This document shows, piece after piece, positions 7,453 through 15,847 of a DNA stretch of 51,513 nucleotides. Position numbers and translations under genes: made by a program. Every line of letters begins with the position of its first letter. Position 1 is the stretch's first letter. This DNA is from CAYLRY01 sp964386535 (GTDB lineage Bacteria > Chloroflexota > Dehalococcoidia > Dehalococcoidales > UBA3254), in NCBI GenBank assembly GCA_964386535.1, contig CAYLRY010000019.1:1-51513 (forward strand), in the 5' to 3' direction. Below the pieces are notes generated by a model. That model was not told the DNA's origin, did no database searches, and worked only from the letters and a program-made list of their open reading frames with translations.

Positions 7453-9407
7453 GCCAGCAATTCAGGACACCGGCGCGTAATGGCATCCCCGGTGGTGGGA
7501 TAGGAGGAAGAGGTCCCGGCGGCCCTCCGGGTGGAGGGCCTATGGGTGGTGGACACCCCGGCATGATGATGGTAGAAAAGCCAAAAGACTTCAAGAAAAC
7601 AATGCGGACTTTTTTGGGTTATTTGAAACCTTTCCGGTTTCAAATAGGCCTGGTTTTTCTTTTTGCCATCGCCAGCACTGTTTTTACCATCCTGGGACCT
7701 AAGTTGCTGGGAAACGCCACTACCCGTCTGTTTGAAGGTGTTGTAGCCAAAGCTACCCACATACCGGGCGCAGCTATTGATTTTGAGTATATAGCGAGGA
7801 TCGCCATAATCCTGGTCGGCCTTTATCTGCTCAGTGCGCTTTTTAATTATCTTCAAGGTTTCATAATGTCAGGCATAGCGATGAAGATAACCTATGCTTT
7901 CCGGAAAAATATTGCAGAAAAAATTAACCGGATGCCACTAAAGTATTTTGATAAAAAGACACACGGTGAGGTCCTCAGCAGGGTTACCAATGATGTGGAT
8001 ACCATTAACATGAGCCTGACCCAGAACCTTACGCAGATAGTTACCTCGGTAGCCACCCTTATCGGCGTTCTGGTAATGATGATATCCATTAGCTGGCTGA
8101 TGACACTGATTGCTCTGGTAATTTTACCCATATCTTTTCTTTTGGTCAGTGCAGTGGTTAAAGGTTCTCAGCGCTATTTTAAGAAACAGCAGGCTTACCT
8201 TGGTCATGTTAACGGGCATGTCGAAGAGATGTTCGGAGGACATATAGTCATCAAAGCCTTTAACGGGGAAGAGAAATCCATTAAAAAATTTGATGGTCTG
8301 AACAAAGAATTGTATTCAGCTTCTTGGAAGGCTCAGTTCTGGTCGGGTATGATGATGCCGATAATGACCTTTGTAAGCAACCTGGGGTATGTGGGGGTGT
8401 GTATACTGGGAGGTTACCTGGCATATAGAGGTACTATCGGTGTGGGCGATATTCTGGCTTTTGTCCAGTATATGCGATCATTCACTATGCCTATTACACA
8501 AACCGCCAATATAGCCAATATCCTTCAGTCTACCATTGCCGCGGCTGAGAGGGTATTCGAGTTCGTGGATGAAGAAGAAGAAGTACCAGATGCAGCTAAT
8601 GCACTTAAACCAGTAAGTCTCAGGGGGCATGTTTCATTCAAAAATGTTCGTTTCGGTTATGATCCTGAAAAAGTGGTAATTAAAAATTTCTCGGCTGATA
8701 TCCAGCCTGGTCAAAGGGTAGCTATTGTAGGTCCTACCGGGGCAGGTAAGACAACGATCGTGAAATTATTAATGCGATTCTATGATATCAACGGGGGCTC
8801 TATTTGTATTGATGGAATCGATATCGGGAAATTTCGCCGCCAGGAATTAAGAAGCATGTTTGGTATGGTTTTACAGGATACCTGGTTATTTAACGGCACC
8901 ATCAGGGAGAATATCCGTTATGGTAGACTTGAGGCTACGGACGATGAGGTCATTTCCGCAGCAAAAATGGCATACGTAGATCATTTTGTACGGACGCAAC
9001 CACATGGTTATGATACTGAAATAAATGAGGAATCCAGCAATATTTCACAGGGACAGAAGCAGCTTTTAACCATTGCCAGAGCTTTCTTGGCCAATCCTAA
9101 AATCCTGATACTGGATGAAGCAACCAGTTCCGTAGACACCAGGACTGAAGTACTGGTACAAAAAGCTATGGAAGAATTATTAAAAGGAAGAACCAGTTTT
9201 ATCATTGCGCACCGGTTGTCTACCATACGCGATGCAGATATCATACTGGTTATGCAAGATGGAGATATTGTAGAACAGGGAAAACACGAGATATTACTTG
9301 CTGCCGGCGGGTTTTATGCCTCCCTTTATAATAGCCAGTTTACAGTCAATACCGGGTTAACGGGTACAGCTTCAGTAGAAGCTGATTTCAGGGAAAAACG
9401 ACTATAA
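7449..9407 (+). CDS. ABC exporter, catalytic partner subunit
   Basis: A 652-residue half-transporter with six membrane helices and an NBD. It begins with a flexible Gly/Pro/Met-rich stretch over residues 12-41 before the Glu-Lys-Pro-Lys-Asp lead into the membrane domain. Walker A (Gly-Pro-Thr-Gly-Ala-Gly-Lys-Thr-Thr), Walker B with catalytic Glu (Leu-Asp-Glu-Ala-Thr-Ser) and the H-loop (Ala-His-Arg-Leu-Ser) are intact, while its signature reads Ile-Ser-Gln-Gly-Gln instead of Ser-Gly-Gly-Gln. The two chains therefore complement each other as an asymmetric pair. The start is set by AGGAGG 9 bases before an ATG sharing four bases with the upstream stop; a longer in-frame start at 7392 lacks support. 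The substrate is unknown, probably hydrophobic compounds or drugs. Confidence 0.94.
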   Translation: MSQQFRTPARNGIPGGGIGGRGPGGPPGGGPMGGGHPGMMMVEKPKDFKKTMRTFLGYLKPFRFQIGLVFLFAIASTVFTILGPKLLGNATTRLFEGVVAKATHIPGAAIDFEYIARIAIILVGLYLLSALFNYLQGFIMSGIAMKITYAFRKNIAEKINRMPLKYFDKKTHGEVLSRVTNDVDTINMSLTQNLTQIVTSVATLIGVLVMMISISWLMTLIALVILPISFLLVSAVVKGSQRYFKKQQAYLGHVNGHVEEMFGGHIVIKAFNGEEKSIKKFDGLNKELYSASWKAQFWSGMMMPIMTFVSNLGYVGVCILGGYLAYRGTIGVGDILAFVQYMRSFTMPITQTANIANILQSTIAAAERVFEFVDEEEEVPDAANALKPVSLRGHVSFKNVRFGYDPEKVVIKNFSADIQPGQRVAIVGPTGAGKTTIVKLLMRFYDINGGSICIDGIDIGKFRRQELRSMFGMVLQDTWLFNGTIRENIRYGRLEATDDEVISAAKMAYVDHFVRTQPHGYDTEINEESSNISQGQKQLLTIARAFLANPKILILDEATSSVDTRTEVLVQKAMEELLKGRTSFIIAHRLSTIRDADIILVMQDGDIVEQGKHEILLAAGGFYASLYNSQFTVNTGLTGTASVEADFREKRL

Positions 9408-9426
9408 ATGATCTTAAATTGAAACC

Positions 9427-9456
9427 AAAAGAGGCCGCTGCTATTCGGCCTCTTAT
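9427..9456. terminator. Bidirectional intrinsic terminator
   Basis: GAGGCCG (9431-9437) pairs with CGGCCTC (9446-9452). The hairpin lies between convergent genes, with a T-rich tail on the plus strand and TTTT following it on the minus strand, so it can end both units. Confidence 0.75.
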
Positions 9457-9482
9457 TCATCCACCACACCTCGAACTAAAGG

Positions 9483-9623
9483 TTATCCTTTTCCAATGCG
9501 GAACATTTTAGTGCCACAGGAGGGGCAAACACCCTGAGTAGCGGGTTTGCCATTTTTCATAGTGATGGCTTTAGCGTTTTTCATCTCTTTCTTGGCTCTG
9601 CATTTTACACAATATCCTTGCAT
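9483..9623 (-). CDS. DUF5679 zinc-ribbon-like small protein
   Basis: A 46-residue protein with Cys-Val-Lys-Cys near the start and Cys-Pro-Ser-Cys-Gly near residue 33, so it should bind one zinc ion. The central Lys-Asn-Gly-Lys-Pro-Ala-Thr-Gln-Gly and the ending Lys-Met-Phe-Arg-Ile-Gly-Lys match my memory of DUF5679, a family of unknown role frequent in Chloroflexota and archaea. A strong AAGGAGGTG lies 5 bases before the ATG and a consensus-like promoter lies just upstream, so it is a real, probably well-expressed gene transcribed alone. Confidence 0.85.
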   Translation of the reverse strand: MQGYCVKCRAKKEMKNAKAITMKNGKPATQGVCPSCGTKMFRIGKG

Positions 9624-9646
9624 GACTTCACCTCCTTTTTGTAGCT

Positions 9647-9675
9647 AAGATAAACCATTTAGGGTGAGATGTCAA
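9647..9675 (-). promoter_or_regulatory. Putative promoter of the DUF5679 gene
   Basis: On the minus strand TTGACA (9670-9675) and TATCTT (9647-9652) are 17 bases apart, placing the transcript start a few bases before the ribosome site. Confidence 0.6.
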
Positions 9676-9735
9676 TAGGTATGTATATATTATATAAAAA
9701 AATTGACAAGTCCTGTTCTTTCAGAGGTAAATTGG

Positions 9736-10416
9736 TTATAAAGTCATCACCTTTAAATCGGCGGCCACTATGAGCTTGGGTTCCGTAAGTTCCTGTACGT
9801 CACCTGGGGTCCAGCCGGGGGCAACTTCTTTTAACACCGGTCCCTGTGCTGTGAATTTGATAACCGCAATATCGGTAACCACCATGTCTACACAGTGAGG
9901 GGCAGTTAAGGGAATACTGCACTGTCTGACTATTTTGGGTTTATTATCACGTGTAGTATGTTCAGTAGCACAAATTATTTTTTTACAGTTAAAAGCCAGA
10001 TCCATACCGCCCCCTATATTACCTACTCCCCGGCCGGGAAACATCCAGTTAGCCAGATCTCCTTTCTCTGAGATCTCCAATACGCCCAGCACAGCAATAT
10101 CGACACGTCCGCCGCGGATCATAGCGAAAGACTGGGCATGGTCAAAGAAACACATACCGGGTTTGGGGTAGACATACTGGCCCCCGGCATTAACCAGATC
10201 GATATCAGCATATTTTTCCATCTCATCTTCGGTTACTACACTGCCAAATCCCAGGGCTCCGTTTTCAGTCTGATAAGTAACCTGCATGCCTTCTGGCACG
10301 AAACTGGAACACAAAGTCGGAATGCCTATACCCAGGTTAACTACCGCACCATCAAAAAATTCCCTGGCTATTCTCATTGCAATAACTTCACGGCTTAATC
10401 TTTCTTTAGTTGTCAT
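9736..10416 (-). CDS. 3-oxoacid/acyl CoA-transferase, subunit B
   Basis: A 226-residue beta subunit of a family I CoA-transferase. The Thr-Glu-Asn-Gly near residue 78 carries the glutamate that forms the covalent acyl and CoA-thioester intermediates, and Gly-Ile-Gly-Ile-Pro-Thr near residue 35 plus Gly-Gly-Gly-Met-Asp-Leu near residue 137 are also family marks. With subunit A it moves CoA between an acyl-CoA and a free acid such as acetoacetate. Its start overlaps the end of subunit A by 11 bases. It is the last gene of the catabolic block. Exact acids are not predictable; closest analogues are SCOT, AtoDA and related enzymes. Confidence 0.9.
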   Translation of the reverse strand: MTTKERLSREVIAMRIAREFFDGAVVNLGIGIPTLCSSFVPEGMQVTYQTENGALGFGSVVTEDEMEKYADIDLVNAGGQYVYPKPGMCFFDHAQSFAMIRGGRVDIAVLGVLEISEKGDLANWMFPGRGVGNIGGGMDLAFNCKKIICATEHTTRDNKPKIVRQCSIPLTAPHCVDMVVTDIAVIKFTAQGPVLKEVAPGWTPGDVQELTEPKLIVAADLKVMTL

Positions 10417-11173
10417 GTGATTCTACCTCACTCTCTTTTACCTGGAAATTCGTCTCCGGATGACGCGGAAATGGCGTATTTTCGGTTATTTTTACAATAC
10501 GCTTTACATAAATACCAGGTACGATTACTGCATTAGGATCGATGTCTCCCGGTTCCAGAATCTCATCAACTTCAGCAATGGTTGTATCAGCCGCCATAGC
10601 CATGATGGGATTAAACTGCCTTTGTGTACCGCGGAAAATTAGATTTCCAAGGGTATCCGCCTTCCAGGCTCTTACCAGGGCAAAATCAGCTTTAAGGGCA
10701 TATTCCAAAAGGCAGGGTCTCTGGTTAAAATAGCGTTTTTCTTTCCCCTCTTCGCAGACTGTACCGGGCCCGGTGGGGGTATAGAAAGCGGGGATTCCAG
10801 CGCCGCCAGCTCTAATCCTTTCTGCCAGCGTGCCCTGTGGCACCAGTTCTAACTCCACTTCACCAGCCAGGATTTGTTTCTCTGCTGTGCTGGGTTTTCG
10901 TGCTGAGGTGGAAAAAGGAAAAGAAGCAATGACTTTCCTAACCTGATGATTTTCAAACAGAATACGGTGATCATCATAATCCAGTGTGAGACCTATACCA
11001 CCGGCGGTATTGGCGACGATGGTTAGATTTTTTGCGCCTTGATCGCGCAAAGCTCTGATCAGAAAGAAAGGAGTTCCACCTGGACCGGCAAAATTTCCAA
11101 TGAAAATTACCGAACCGTCCCGGACGTCAGTCAAACTCTCCTGAAATGAATTATAAATCTTGTTTATTGTCAT
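10406..11173 (-). CDS. 3-oxoacid/acyl CoA-transferase, subunit A
   Basis: A 255-residue alpha subunit of the same CoA-transferase. The N-terminal Gly-Asn-Phe-Ala-Gly-Pro-Gly-Gly-Thr-Pro corresponds to the CoA-binding Gly-Gly-Phe-Gly-x-x-Gly-x-Pro loop of the family, in a somewhat altered form. The segment around residue 125-140 (Ala-Gly-Gly-Ala-Gly-Ile-Pro-Ala-Phe-Tyr-Thr-Pro) is strongly typical. AGAGGAGG precedes the ATG. Upstream lies the hydroxyacyl-CoA dehydrogenase gene after a 97-base gap, the largest gap inside the block. Confidence 0.9.
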   Translation of the reverse strand: MTINKIYNSFQESLTDVRDGSVIFIGNFAGPGGTPFFLIRALRDQGAKNLTIVANTAGGIGLTLDYDDHRILFENHQVRKVIASFPFSTSARKPSTAEKQILAGEVELELVPQGTLAERIRAGGAGIPAFYTPTGPGTVCEEGKEKRYFNQRPCLLEYALKADFALVRAWKADTLGNLIFRGTQRQFNPIMAMAADTTIAEVDEILEPGDIDPNAVIVPGIYVKRIVKITENTPFPRHPETNFQVKESEVESHDN

Positions 11174-11270
11174 AGAACCTCCTCTTGGCTGTTGATAATA
11201 GTTTAGCTATTCATAAAAAGGTTACTCTGGATGGGAGAAAAAGTAAACAGGCAACTAAGTTTGTGGTTAT

Positions 11271-12230
11271 TTATTTTATAGGTCCAGGGATATCTGTTTG
11301 CTTTAATAATTTCAATAATTTAAGCAAACGGATATCTCTGATCCGGCAAACTTCAGCTTCAGTTTTACCCTGATAGTTATAAAAGCCACGCCCAGTTTTA
11401 ACGCCCAGTGCCCCTTGCTCTACCAGATCTAGGAGCAATTGTGGTTTATAATCCAGGGGAGTACACTGGTCTGGCGCCTGTAACACTGTCCTGGCGCTGA
11501 GATCCAGCCCGCCGAAATCAATACGTTGACAAATACCGACTACCAGCATCCTCATCGCCAGTCCCCAGATCACAGCTTCATCCAGATTTTCCGGTGTAAT
11601 ATAACCGTTATCTAGAAGCCAGTATACTTCACGCTGGAAGGCTATCTGTAAGCGGCTGATTACATAACCTGTGCATGGTTTATTGAAAACAACCGGTTTT
11701 TTACCGATTTGTTTCAGAAGGCGGACTACCTTGTGTATGCAAAGATCACTGGTTTCCGGACCTTTAACAACATCCACCAGAGGTATAATCTGTGGAGGAG
11801 AATACCAGTGTGCAATCAGGACTTTATCCGGACGGTTAGTTTCAACAAATTCAAAAACATTTAAAAAAGTAGAGTTGCTGGCCAGTATAGTCCTGCGAGG
11901 ACATACCGCATCCAGTCTTTTAAAAATTTCTTTCTTGGCTTCTTGGTCTTCCACAATGCATTCGAAGGCCAGGTCAGCATCATGGGCAGCTTTTTCTAAA
12001 TCAGTAGAGGTAGTGATTCTACCAAGTATTTTGTCTATCTCGCTTTCCTGGATCAGTTCAGCCTCTACCATGGCCGAAAGACTGGATTTAATCAGACCAC
12101 CGGCTCTCTGCAAGGCTTGTTCTACCTGGTCTACGAGAGAGACCTGAAAACCACCCTGCGCAAAGGACTGGGCTATTCCATGACCCATAGTACCCGCACC
12201 CACCACCAGGATTTTTTTAAATCCGCTCAT
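11271..12230 (-). CDS. 3-hydroxyacyl-CoA dehydrogenase family protein
   Basis: A 319-residue NAD-dependent dehydrogenase. The Rossmann loop Gly-Ala-Gly-Thr-Met-Gly-His-Gly-Ile-Ala lies at residues 11-20. The catalytic His sits in Leu-Ile-Ala-His-Trp-Tyr (near 142) in place of the usual His-Phe-Phe, with the Asn-Lys-Pro and C-terminal Gly-Arg-Gly-Phe-Tyr-Asn-Tyr of the 3HCDH domain. Members oxidise 3-hydroxy acyl-CoAs or free hydroxy acids such as carnitine and gulonate. The His-Trp-Tyr variation and the CoA-transferase/BKACE neighbours leave the substrate open. GGAGG precedes the ATG. Confidence 0.88.
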   Translation of the reverse strand: MSGFKKILVVGAGTMGHGIAQSFAQGGFQVSLVDQVEQALQRAGGLIKSSLSAMVEAELIQESEIDKILGRITTSTDLEKAAHDADLAFECIVEDQEAKKEIFKRLDAVCPRRTILASNSTFLNVFEFVETNRPDKVLIAHWYSPPQIIPLVDVVKGPETSDLCIHKVVRLLKQIGKKPVVFNKPCTGYVISRLQIAFQREVYWLLDNGYITPENLDEAVIWGLAMRMLVVGICQRIDFGGLDLSARTVLQAPDQCTPLDYKPQLLLDLVEQGALGVKTGRGFYNYQGKTEAEVCRIRDIRLLKLLKLLKQTDIPGPIK

Positions 12231-12251
12231 GTTGCCTCCAAATATTTAACA

Positions 12252-13028
12252 TCAGGCTATGGCTGTCATTCCACCATCCAGATATAATATCTGGCCTGTG
12301 ATGAAGTCGGAGGCAGGTGAAGCCAGAAAAATACATACTCCCACCACATCAGACGGCTGCCCAACTCTACCCAATGGACAACTGGCGATATATCTCTTCA
12401 AACGTTCAGGGTCATTTAGAGTATTCTCTGAAAAACGTGTAGCGATTGTCGAGGGCCCAATAGCATTGACATTAATGCCATAGGGCGCCCATTCTGCAGC
12501 CAGGGAACGGGTAATCATGTCGATGGCAGCTTTAGTAGCTGAATAGCCTTCATTGCCGCCCCATATCGTGGCGCGTATTCCTCTTACAGAAGAGAGATTA
12601 ATTACTTTGCCGTGTTTGTTAGGTATCATGACCTTACCGAACTCCCGGCAGGACAACATGGTACCGCGCACATTAACATTGAATAAGCGGTCCCATTCAT
12701 GTACAGGGAATTCGGTTGCCGCTTTTTTAACATTTACTCCATGAGCATTGACCAGAATATCCACAGTCCCATAATGAGCTACTACCTTATCTTTAAGATC
12801 GATGACGCTTTTTTCATCCGTGATATCGACTTTAAAGGAGATCACATCAGCAGATTTATTTTTAGCTTTTATTTCGTGGATTACCCTCTCACTTTTAGCT
12901 GGGCTGGGATCAGCGATAACTAATTTTGCGCCGTAGTCAACTAACCCTATCGAGATAGCCTGCCCAATACTGCCCCCTCCTCCAATTACCACCGCTACCT
13001 GGTTATCGAGTCTAAAAATGTCAGCCAT
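12252..13028 (-). CDS. Short-chain dehydrogenase/reductase (SDR)
   Basis: A 258-residue classical SDR. The glycine loop Gly-Gly-Gly-Gly-Ser-Ile-Gly is near residue 16, Asn-Ala-His-Gly near 88 replaces Asn-Asn-Ala-Gly, the catalytic Ser is in Asn-Leu-Ser-Ser-Val, and Tyr-Ser-Ala-Thr-Lys gives the Tyr and Lys. The C-terminal Tyr-Leu-Asp-Gly-Gly-Met is usual for FabG-like oxidoreductases. I prefer the ATG at 13028, eight bases after a GGTGG, over an in-frame GTG at 13040. Inferred role: NAD(P)-linked oxidation of a hydroxyl group on the pathway intermediate that BKACE later cleaves. Confidence 0.88.
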   Translation of the reverse strand: MADIFRLDNQVAVVIGGGGSIGQAISIGLVDYGAKLVIADPSPAKSERVIHEIKAKNKSADVISFKVDITDEKSVIDLKDKVVAHYGTVDILVNAHGVNVKKAATEFPVHEWDRLFNVNVRGTMLSCREFGKVMIPNKHGKVINLSSVRGIRATIWGGNEGYSATKAAIDMITRSLAAEWAPYGINVNAIGPSTIATRFSENTLNDPERLKRYIASCPLGRVGQPSDVVGVCIFLASPASDFITGQILYLDGGMTAIA

Positions 13029-13085
13029 TTTACCGGCCACCCACCTTGTTCCTTGGATAAAATTGATTCATTATTATTGCTCCCT

Positions 13086-14003
13086 TTATTTTTTACCTTC
13101 TAATACCTGCTTTTCCTCTTCTATTTTTTTTACCGCGGAGTATGGTTTCAACCCCAGGATTTTTCTTGCCTCATCAGGTGTACAGGGCTCTTTTCCCAGT
13201 TCACGGGCTATCCTGACGATTTTGGATACTAATTGAGCGTTGCTTTTGGCCAACTCGCCTTTCTTGCAATAAATATTATCTTCCATTCCCACCCTGACAT
13301 TGCCGCCTAGCACCATACCCATTACGCCCAGGCTTAATTGCGCTTTGCCAACTCCCAGGGTATGGAAATAAGTATGTTCGGGTATATAGTGCAAATAAGT
13401 GGGCAGAAACATTAGATTAGCCTCTTGAGCTCCCTGGTAAGCCATGCCCAGGATCAAGGTCATACAATAGGGCTTCTTTATCAGGTTCTTTTCAATTAAT
13501 AAAGTTGCCTCATAGATCATAGAAACATTGTAGATTTCCATTTCAGGTTTAACATCAAACTGGTTCATACGTTTTACAAAACATTCAATCTCAGTACGGG
13601 TGTTGGAAAAAGCTGTGCCAATACCATTACCGATGGTGCGGATCATTGTGCCCATATTCAACGAAGCCATCTCAGGTTGAGCTTCCAGGCATTCAGTCCT
13701 TTCCTCAATAGTAAGATTGCTACCTCCACCTGTAGAATCCTGTAAGATGATATTACATTTTTGTCTTATTTTTTGGTGAATTTCTCGGAATATGGCAGCG
13801 CTGCCGGTAGTTGATCCATCCGGATTCCGAGCATGGATATGCACGATAGCCGCACCTTCGTTATAACAATCATAAGCAGATTGAGCTATCTCATCCGGTT
13901 GTTCAGGTACGTTCGGATTCATTTTTTTATTCACCAGGGCGCCTGTTTGTGCTACAGTGATAATAACCTTATCATCGGGCATGGTTAAATAGTTGATAGC
14001 CAC
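13086..14003 (-). CDS. BKACE family beta-keto acid cleavage enzyme (DUF849)
   Basis: A 305-residue TIM-barrel protein of the BKACE family, to which 3-keto-5-aminohexanoate cleavage enzyme (Kce) belongs. The Val-His-Ile-His-Ala-Arg near residue 55 supplies metal-binding histidines; Gln-Asp-Ser-Thr-Gly-Gly and a central Ser-Leu-Asn-Met-Gly-Thr are also typical, as is the late Val-Arg-Val-Gly-Met-Glu-Asp-Asn. These enzymes condense a beta-keto acid with acetyl-CoA and split it to acetoacetate plus a new acyl-CoA. It starts with GTG after a GAGG. The CoA-transferase in the same run could reactivate the acetoacetate. The specific keto acid is unknown; lysine-fermentation genes such as kamA are not present nearby. 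Confidence 0.92.
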   Translation of the reverse strand: MAINYLTMPDDKVIITVAQTGALVNKKMNPNVPEQPDEIAQSAYDCYNEGAAIVHIHARNPDGSTTGSAAIFREIHQKIRQKCNIILQDSTGGGSNLTIEERTECLEAQPEMASLNMGTMIRTIGNGIGTAFSNTRTEIECFVKRMNQFDVKPEMEIYNVSMIYEATLLIEKNLIKKPYCMTLILGMAYQGAQEANLMFLPTYLHYIPEHTYFHTLGVGKAQLSLGVMGMVLGGNVRVGMEDNIYCKKGELAKSNAQLVSKIVRIARELGKEPCTPDEARKILGLKPYSAVKKIEEEKQVLEGKK

Positions 14004-14035
14004 TCCGGTTTCCTCATTTCCTTTAAAATTTTACA

Positions 14036-14803
14036 TTATTCGTCCAATATGGCCACTAAGCGTACCAAAGAGGCTTCTCCGCCTGTATAGCGGATTGGGA
14101 AGCAGGCCAATGTACAGCGTTTACCGGTCACCTCATCAATTTGACCTCCGCAGATTTCTATGCCGGGGATATTTGCTTTGGCCAGAGCCAGATGACAGGG
14201 TTCATAGATGGGGAATTCTTCGTTGGCGTCTTTACCGGTAGCCTCTTTATACTCTGAATACAGCCAGGGGGCATATTTATCCAGTGGCCGGTGCGCGCAT
14301 GGGTGATCCATGGCGCCGCCATCAATACCAACCATTTTTACTTCGTGTTCTACAAACCAGTCGGCAGCTTCGGTATAAAAACCAGGATAGTAATTAAAAA
14401 AATCATAGCTTTTTTCAGGGAAAAACCTGTGCCAACCGGTATTCACAATTACTATATCACCCTTTTTTATCCGGGGGGTGGCTTCATCCAGGTCTTTGGC
14501 TCCGATAACATCCCATTTCTTTTTATGACGCATATCCACAATTACACCTTCACCATAGCAGGAAGAAAGCGGAATTCGGTCAACCGGCGTTCCGCCTTGT
14601 AGAACATGCAATGGTGCGTCCATATGAGTAGAAGCATGAAATTTAGTTTTTATTATGGTGGTCATTTTGTTGACTCCCCCGGGAAAACGGTCTCTTTCCG
14701 GAAAAGATACCCTTTCTATGGTGGTATCTACCATGGTAGGCCATGGCCACAGAGGGACCATGGCTCCAAAAGGTTGTGATAAATCATAAAACCTCAGAGC
14801 CAC
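14036..14803 (-). CDS. Cyclase family protein (kynurenine formamidase-like hydrolase)
   Basis: A 255-residue member of the metal-dependent cyclase/formamidase family. The characteristic His-Ala-Ser-Thr-His-Met-Asp-Ala-Pro-Leu-His (around residue 58-68) is the variant of the His-x-Gly-Thr-His-x-Asp-x-Pro-x-His metal motif, and Val-Gly-Ile-Asp near 150 follows as usual. Members hydrolyse amide bonds or ring amides. GTG at 14803 is chosen since GGAGG precedes it by 7 bases; a TTG six codons upstream would put that ribosome site inside the gene. It is the first gene of the catabolic block, and so may open or hydrolyse the starting substrate. Confidence 0.88.
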   Translation of the reverse strand: MALRFYDLSQPFGAMVPLWPWPTMVDTTIERVSFPERDRFPGGVNKMTTIIKTKFHASTHMDAPLHVLQGGTPVDRIPLSSCYGEGVIVDMRHKKKWDVIGAKDLDEATPRIKKGDIVIVNTGWHRFFPEKSYDFFNYYPGFYTEAADWFVEHEVKMVGIDGGAMDHPCAHRPLDKYAPWLYSEYKEATGKDANEEFPIYEPCHLALAKANIPGIEICGGQIDEVTGKRCTLACFPIRYTGGEASLVRLVAILDE

Positions 14804-14848
14804 TACTATTCCTCCATCCAAATTCGGTAAAGTTTATAAAATATATTC

Positions 14849-15814
14849 CTAATTTCTTCTTTCTACCACGAAATCGGCCAACTCCAACAATGCCCGGCGG
14901 TTAGGCTGTTCAGGTAGATCAAGAATATAGCGGCAAGCATTGTCACGATATTTTCCGGCAACTTGATAACATTCATCTACCACTGAAGAATTTCGTACCT
15001 GTTCTATGGCCAGAATAATGTTTTCGGTCTTTTGATGGTCCTGAAACAGTCTTTTAACCGGATTGTCCTGAGGATATCGCTGGTTTAGCAGCATAGCCGG
15101 CAAGGTCAAAGTCCCCTGTTTAAGATCAGAACCGGCTGGTTTACCCAGTTCCTTTTCAGTTCCAATGAAATCCAGGATATCGTCAATAATTTGAAAGGCG
15201 ATGCCCAGGTTGAGACCATAATTTTTCAAAGACTCAATAGAGCTTTCAGGTGCAGAACTGAGTATTCCACCTGATTCAGTTGCAAGACAAAACAGAGATG
15301 CCGTTTTGCCATATATTCGCTGTATATATTGCTCAAAGGTTTGCGAAAGATTAAAGGCATTTTTAGCCTGGTTAAGTTCTCCCTTGGAAATAGTACTCAG
15401 GGTCTCAGAAAATAATCTAATACAGCGCAGGTTCTGGGTATCAGAAACCGTCACACCTGCCTGGGCAAAAAGGTAGTCTCCTAAAAGAACAGCCGGCTCT
15501 ACTCCCCATAACTTATATATAGTGTTCCGGCCTCGTCGGGTATCTGATTTATCTATGGCGTCATCATGTATCAGGGTTGCAGTATGCATCAACTCTATGG
15601 ATAGAGCCATGGGTAACATGTATTTAAACTGGTAGTCATAAAACATTCCTGAGAGAAAAGTTAAGGCTGGCCGGATCCTTTTCCCACCAGCACTCAGACT
15701 TTGATCAAGCAATTGAGACAACCAGGGAAAATCTACATGACTGAAATTCTTCAGGGAAGTTTCAACCATGGCCAGGTCATCATTAATTGCTGCATAGATT
15801 TCTTTAAGTTCCAT
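14849..15814 (-). CDS. Polyprenyl (isoprenyl) diphosphate synthase
   Basis: A 321-residue all-helical trans-prenyltransferase. The first aspartate-rich motif is His-Asp-Asp-Ala-Ile-Asp near residue 79 followed by Thr-Arg-Arg-Gly, and the second is Ile-Asp-Asp-Ile-Leu-Asp near 208; Gly-Gly-Lys-Arg-Ile-Arg-Pro binds the homoallylic substrate. It extends farnesyl or geranyl diphosphate with isopentenyl units, making the side chain for quinones or carrier lipids. Small residues before the first motif (Met-His-Thr-Ala-Thr) suggest medium to long chains. It follows metG after 33 bases, in the same transcription unit. Confidence 0.93.
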   Translation of the reverse strand: MELKEIYAAINDDLAMVETSLKNFSHVDFPWLSQLLDQSLSAGGKRIRPALTFLSGMFYDYQFKYMLPMALSIELMHTATLIHDDAIDKSDTRRGRNTIYKLWGVEPAVLLGDYLFAQAGVTVSDTQNLRCIRLFSETLSTISKGELNQAKNAFNLSQTFEQYIQRIYGKTASLFCLATESGGILSSAPESSIESLKNYGLNLGIAFQIIDDILDFIGTEKELGKPAGSDLKQGTLTLPAMLLNQRYPQDNPVKRLFQDHQKTENIILAIEQVRNSSVVDECYQVAGKYRDNACRYILDLPEQPNRRALLELADFVVERRN

Positions 15815-15847
15815 AGAATTTTCTCGCCATCCTTAGTGAGCTTGATC

